The notes below the pieces were generated by a model. The model made no database searches and was not told the DNA's origin. It saw nothing but the letters and a program-made list of their open reading frames with translations. The translations under genes and the position numbers were made by a program. From contig JALWNV010000319.1 in assembly GCA_027083665.1 (NCBI GenBank), forward strand, positions 1 to 9,684: DNA of 9,684 nt. Direction: 5' to 3'. The stretch's first letter is position 1. Every line of letters starts with the position of its first letter. Of the stretch, positions 6,355-9,684 are shown one piece after another. The DNA is from Helicobacteraceae bacterium (lineage in GTDB: Bacteria > Campylobacterota > Campylobacteria > Campylobacterales > Sulfurimonadaceae).

Positions 6355-8510
6355 ACCGGTTCCCCCTCTTCACCTCGGTGCGGCTGCGGCAGCGGCTCTT
6401 TTTTCTGACGCAGGCGCTGCGTCGGATAGGCGATGGTGATATCGTCTTCGGTTCCGAACGCGTCGATGATCTCCATCGAGATCGTGCTGCGCAGCGTCAG
6501 GGTCGCGTAAGCGTTGGTCAGGTACCACGCACTGATGCGGACGCCGTTCTCCTCGATAAAGGTGTAGATGCGCGGATCGACGTTGATGTTTTTGAGGTTG
6601 TAGCGGCTGCGCAGTTTATTGAGCTGGTTGCGGGTGATATCCGTATAGCCCTTGGCGTATTTTCGTGTGATCTCCTTGGCGATATGCGCCGCTTTTTTAT
6701 GGTTGGAATCGAACGTGATCGTGATATCGATTCCGTCCCAGACCGTCTTCAGCGAGACATGAGTATAGTTGGCGATCATATGGGTGAAAATATAGTTGTT
6801 CGGGATGAAGATGACCCGTCCCGCCCGGCGGTTGTGCATATACGACGTCAGAGTGATATCTTCGAGCACCGTGATACGCAGCAGCGAGATGTCGAGGACG
6901 TCCCCGACATACTTCATTCCGTCTTTATCGACACGGATACGGTCGCCGACATGAATCGACCCGCCGAAAACGATGACCAGCCAGCCGAGCATGCTCATGA
7001 ACCAGTCTTTCATCGCGATCGCGATACCGGCGGATGCGAATCCGAGGACAGTGACAACGTAACTGACGTTTTCGATATAGTTGAACAGCAGCACCAGCAG
7101 GATCAGCGTGATATTGGCGAAGGTGATGACCTTGTTCGCCATATAGAAACGCTCGTTGTCACTGATGTACTTTTTGGCGATCTGTTTCATAATGAAGAAA
7201 AAGATCAGCAAAAAGAGAATGATTCCCCCGATGTTCGCCAGCTTGTAGAGCTGTTCTTCGATCGCCTTGTTGATCTTGAGCTCGATCTCCTCGATCCGTT
7301 TGGCGTAAACGTTGGCCGTGTCCTGCACGGTCGAGTACGCCGTTTCGTATTTTTCGATCTTCTGATCAAGTTCATCGATAAGGGCGAGATAGTTTTCGGA
7401 AGTATCCATGGTTGCGAGACGCTCGAGCAGCTTGCGCTTTTTCAACAGCAGATCCAGATATTTCTTCAGCTCTTCCCCGCGCTCGCGGTAGTCTTTGAGC
7501 TGCTGCCCGATCTTCTTGTTGAACGAAAACCCTGAGAAAATATCGATCGGATTCGTGATCTTCGGCATCTCTTCGATCTCCGCGGGTTTGAGCAGCTCGG
7601 CGAACGGCGAGGTACCGTGCGACTGCAGCAGTGCCAGCTGATCGGTCAGAATCCGCTGGCGCGCCATCAGGCTGTCGATGCGTTCCGCGGTCGCCGTCGT
7701 CGGTTTCCGGTGTTCGAGCTTCTTGATTTCCCCGTCGATTTTCTCGAGCTCGTGCTTGACCTCCATATAGGTCAGATAGGTATTGTAGCTCTTTTGCCAG
7801 ATGTTGTCTTTGCCCAGAAGTCCCTCGACCTCGGACAGCTGCCGGCGCAAATCGTTGACTTTCGTCAGCCGCATATCCGAAAGCGCGTGCAGCCGCTCCT
7901 GGATACGTGTGATCACGTCGAGTTCGCGACGCGTCTGCAGCAGTTGCTGCTCGTAGGTACGGTTCTCCGGATCAAGCTGCAGCAGCGAATTGAGCAGGTC
8001 CCGGCGCTGCTGAAGCCGCTGTTTCAGTTTCTCCAGAGCCTGCGCCCTCGCCTCGAACGTCCGGTACATTCGGTCGTTGATGCTCAGCTCGCTCGAGGTG
8101 GGACTGAGATAGAAGGTCACGGCTTTGAGCGCCTCCGCGTCGATGGTACGCAGTTTTTTCGTCATCGCCTTTTCCGATGAACGCAGCGATGCGATCGCCG
8201 CTTCGGTCTTCTTGCTCAAATTCTGTTCGCCGGCGAGCTGCTGGATTTTTCGCGAGGTATCGTCGAGGTCTTTTTGCAGCAGCGCGTAATGCACGTAGGC
8301 GTCAAGCACATGCCTCCACGGTTCGAGCTCTTCGTCTTTTTGCGTGTCAAGCGCCTTGAGCTCCGCCAGCAGCCGGGCTTTGCGCTCGGCCTGCGACGCC
8401 GCCGAAACGGCGGCCGCTTCCGCGACGGTCGCGTTGGTCTCGGTTGGCTTTCCGTCCGCCCATCCCGACGGCCCCAGGACGAGCAGCAGTGTCAGTAGCA
8501 GCCGTTTCAT
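6351..8510 (-). CDS. Large MscS-family mechanosensitive channel with a periplasmic coiled-coil domain
   Basis: A 719-aa inner-membrane protein, likely a tension-gated channel protecting against hypo-osmotic shock. Residues 1-18 look like a cleavable signal peptide (basic MKR, Leu-rich core, GWA before the cut). Residues about 20-420 are highly charged heptad-like helices with many Glu, Lys, Gln and Leu, predicted as a periplasmic coiled coil. Three membrane helices follow, at about 425-441, 458-479 and 482-515. The last is the Gly/Ala-rich pore helix (VLGFASAGIAIAMKDW), leading into the MscS beta domain with the family-typical IPNNYI. A mixed alpha/beta C-terminal domain and a proline-rich tail complete it. 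The ATG at 8510 lies 1 nt after the aroB stop; an in-frame start at 8534 would only add residues ahead of the signal peptide. It corresponds in position to HP0284 and Cj1007c; from memory it is longer than the H. pylori protein. The channel family is clear; gating and role are inferred. Confidence 0.92.
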   Translation of the reverse strand: MKRLLLTLLLVLGPSGWADGKPTETNATVAEAAAVSAASQAERKARLLAELKALDTQKDEELEPWRHVLDAYVHYALLQKDLDDTSRKIQQLAGEQNLSKKTEAAIASLRSSEKAMTKKLRTIDAEALKAVTFYLSPTSSELSINDRMYRTFEARAQALEKLKQRLQQRRDLLNSLLQLDPENRTYEQQLLQTRRELDVITRIQERLHALSDMRLTKVNDLRRQLSEVEGLLGKDNIWQKSYNTYLTYMEVKHELEKIDGEIKKLEHRKPTTATAERIDSLMARQRILTDQLALLQSHGTSPFAELLKPAEIEEMPKITNPIDIFSGFSFNKKIGQQLKDYRERGEELKKYLDLLLKKRKLLERLATMDTSENYLALIDELDQKIEKYETAYSTVQDTANVYAKRIEEIELKINKAIEEQLYKLANIGGIILFLLIFFFIMKQIAKKYISDNERFYMANKVITFANITLILLVLLFNYIENVSYVVTVLGFASAGIAIAMKDWFMSMLGWLVIVFGGSIHVGDRIRVDKDGMKYVGDVLDISLLRITVLEDITLTSYMHNRRAGRVIFIPNNYIFTHMIANYTHVSLKTVWDGIDITITFDSNHKKAAHIAKEITRKYAKGYTDITRNQLNKLRSRYNLKNINVDPRIYTFIEENGVRISAWYLTNAYATLTLRSTISMEIIDAFGTEDDITIAYPTQRLRQKKEPLPQPHRGEEGEPV

Positions 8511-8511
8511 T

Positions 8512-9561
8512 TCATGCGCCCCGGAACCGTTCAAGCACGTCCATCACCTGCGCCTTGTCGATACTGTTGGTTATTTCCACTCCGCCGATATGCCGAGGGA
8601 GAATGAAAGTAATCGTATCGTCACCGCTTTTTTTATCCAGAAAGAAGGTCCGGTAAAACCGTTCCGGATCCTTCACGGGATAGGTCACCGGCAACTCGTA
8701 ACGCTGCAGCAGCCGTTTGACCCGTTCGGCCTCGTCGGAGGTCATCAGTCCCAACTCCACCGCCAGCGTATTCGCCATGACCATTCCGATCGCTACCGTT
8801 TCACCGTGCAGATAGGTCGTATAGGCGGTTTCGTTTTCGATAACATGCCCGAAGGTATGACCGTAGTTCAGGGCCGCGCGCAGGCCGCGCTCTTTTTCGT
8901 CCTGTGCGACGACTTTCGCTTTGGTCCGCACCGACCGGGCGACCGCTTCGGCGAGTACCTCGTGCTTTGAAAGATCCGCGGATTCCAGCCATTCGAAGAA
9001 ACCGGCATCGAAGGTCACCGCCATCTTGACGATTTCCGCGACACCCGCGGCGAATTCGCGTTTCGGCAGCGTTTCGAGAAAATGCGGGTCCGCATAGACG
9101 GCCCGCGGCTGATGAAACGCTCCGATCAGGTTCTTGCCGTAGGCGTTGTTGATTCCCGTCTTGCCGCCGACACTCGCGTCGACTTGTGCGAGCAGCGTGG
9201 TCGGAATCTGGATAAAATCGATTCCGCGCTGAAAAATACTCGCGGCGAATCCCGTCATGTCCCCGATCACCCCGCCGCCGAAAGCGATGAGCAGTGAAGA
9301 GCGGTTGAACCGCGCTTCGAAAAGTGTGTCGAGAATCGTCTCGATACTCTCCCAGTTCTTGTACCGCTCGCCGTCGGGAAGCGTGACGATCTCGACCGTC
9401 GGCGCTTCAAGCCGTTCAAGAAGATAGTCAAGGTGCAGCCCCGAAACCGTCGGGTTGGTCACGATAGCGACTTTGCGGCGAAACGTCAGCCGCGCAAGGG
9501 TATCGATATAAATTTTATACGAATGGTCAATCTCTCTTTTTAGGTCAATCTCTACTGTCAT
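8512..9561 (-). CDS. aroB: 3-dehydroquinate synthase
   Basis: Converts DAHP to 3-dehydroquinate, the second step of the shikimate pathway to aromatic amino acids, folates and quinones; cytoplasmic, NAD- and divalent metal-dependent. The 349-aa protein has normal family length. Visible motifs: NAD-binding FGGGVIGD (94-101), IPTTLLAQVDASVGGKTGIN (119-138) with substrate-binding residues, KNLIGAFHQP (143-152), and the metal ligands Glu176 (AEIVKM), His235 (NYGHTFGH) and His252 (LHGETV). The frame is intact. It is the first recognisable gene of the cluster and is followed after 1 nt by the channel gene. The ATG at 9561 matches the usual N-terminal length, but its ribosome site is weak (GGA about 7 nt upstream). 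Confidence 0.97.
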   Translation of the reverse strand: MTVEIDLKREIDHSYKIYIDTLARLTFRRKVAIVTNPTVSGLHLDYLLERLEAPTVEIVTLPDGERYKNWESIETILDTLFEARFNRSSLLIAFGGGVIGDMTGFAASIFQRGIDFIQIPTTLLAQVDASVGGKTGINNAYGKNLIGAFHQPRAVYADPHFLETLPKREFAAGVAEIVKMAVTFDAGFFEWLESADLSKHEVLAEAVARSVRTKAKVVAQDEKERGLRAALNYGHTFGHVIENETAYTTYLHGETVAIGMVMANTLAVELGLMTSDEAERVKRLLQRYELPVTYPVKDPERFYRTFFLDKKSGDDTITFILPRHIGGVEITNSIDKAQVMDVLERFRGA

Positions 9562-9684
9562 GAAAGTATCCGGAAATAAGTTGTCTTATATTACGCCACA
9601 GGCCCTTAGAGCCGCCTTTGCGCCGGCGGAAATCAAACTACGGGAATGAAAAGCTGGTGGAAATGGTCCAAATGGAAATAGAGT
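9562..9684. other. Right-edge stretch with no confident gene
   Basis: 123 nt upstream of aroB. It holds the possible -10 element and a weak GC hairpin (CCGCC at 9612-9616, GGCGG at 9625-9629) with no T-run on either strand, so it is not a convincing terminator. On the plus strand there is an 11-codon Trp-rich frame at 9646-9681 and, in another frame, possible starts of a longer gene at 9663 or 9672 that would continue beyond the window. On the minus strand the same bases could instead be the 3' end of an upstream gene: frames ending near 9634-9646 are open to the edge. I cannot tell which is right. Confidence 0.5.
9585..9593 (-). promoter_or_regulatory. Possible -10 element for the aroB-led operon
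   Basis: On the minus strand TAATATAAG lies 24 nt before the aroB ATG and is the only strongly AT-rich, -10-like sequence upstream of the cluster. It would give a 5' leader of roughly 15-20 nt. No TTGACA-like -35 stands at the right distance, but in Campylobacterota the -35 is often weak. The element is close to symmetric, so it could also act on the plus strand. Confidence 0.3.

Noticed and set aside
5416..7535. Long plus-strand frames antisense to mtaB (5416-6300) and the MscS channel (6378-7535)
   Set aside because: Both mirror well-supported minus-strand genes, have low-complexity Asp/Arg/Val composition and no motif. They are shadows of GC-rich coding sequence.
9611..9630. Inverted repeat CCGCC...GGCGG as a possible terminator between aroB and the next gene
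   Set aside because: The stem is only 5 bp and no T-run follows on either strand.
1..9684. Search for CRISPR arrays, insertion sequences, phage or toxin-antitoxin genes, tRNA and rRNA
   Set aside because: Coding density is nearly complete with recognisable core genes, there are no direct repeats with spacers, no transposase motifs and no cloverleaf-like sequence, so none is reported.

Overview
The window is a core-genome segment of a Campylobacterota (formerly Epsilonproteobacteria) chromosome. The evidence is the gene content and order: a diheme-type fumarate reductase very close to that of Wolinella succinogenes, the BioV-type pimeloyl-ACP methyl ester esterase known from Helicobacter and relatives, and the run aroB - MscS-family channel - mtaB - FtsH-like ATPase. 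As I recall, that run matches HP0283-HP0286 in Helicobacter pylori and Cj1008c-Cj1005c in Campylobacter jejuni. Base composition is GC-rich by eye (around the mid-50s percent), high for this phylum. This suggests a GC-rich free-living member such as a Nitratifractor-, Sulfurovum- or Hydrogenimonas-like organism; the genus is inference only.

Layout. All eight genes lie on the minus strand and read from right to left. From the right, 9562-9684 is a short stretch with no confident gene and probably holds the aroB promoter. Then come aroB (3-dehydroquinate synthase), a large MscS-type channel with a long periplasmic coiled coil, mtaB (tRNA ms2t6A methylthiotransferase), an FtsH-like membrane AAA+ ATPase whose zinc-protease site is destroyed, bioV (biotin pathway esterase), mogA (molybdopterin adenylyltransferase), frdC (diheme cytochrome b subunit) and frdA (flavoprotein subunit). 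frdA runs off the left edge, and frdB is expected just beyond it.

The genes are packed with almost no spacing: 1 nt, a GTGA overlap, 14 nt overlap, 14 nt overlap, an ATGA overlap, about 7 nt, and an ATGA overlap. This looks like one long, translationally coupled transcription unit, although fumarate reductase may also have an internal promoter that I cannot see. The functions are mixed: shikimate pathway, membrane tension, tRNA modification, membrane protein remodelling, biotin, molybdenum cofactor and anaerobic respiration or reductive TCA. The cluster is therefore better read as a housekeeping operon than as a dedicated system.

Most notable points: (1) FrdC keeps all four heme-ligating histidines and the quinol-site Glu, but has Ile where Wolinella has the essential E-pathway Glu180. 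(2) The FtsH-like protein has an intact ATPase and pore loop but YLAGK in place of HEAGH, so it should be an ATP-driven membrane remodeller or unfoldase without protease activity. (3) A tiny Trp-rich plus-strand reading frame at the extreme right edge resembles an attenuator leader peptide but cannot be judged without more sequence. I found no mobile element, CRISPR array, phage gene, defence system, tRNA or rRNA.
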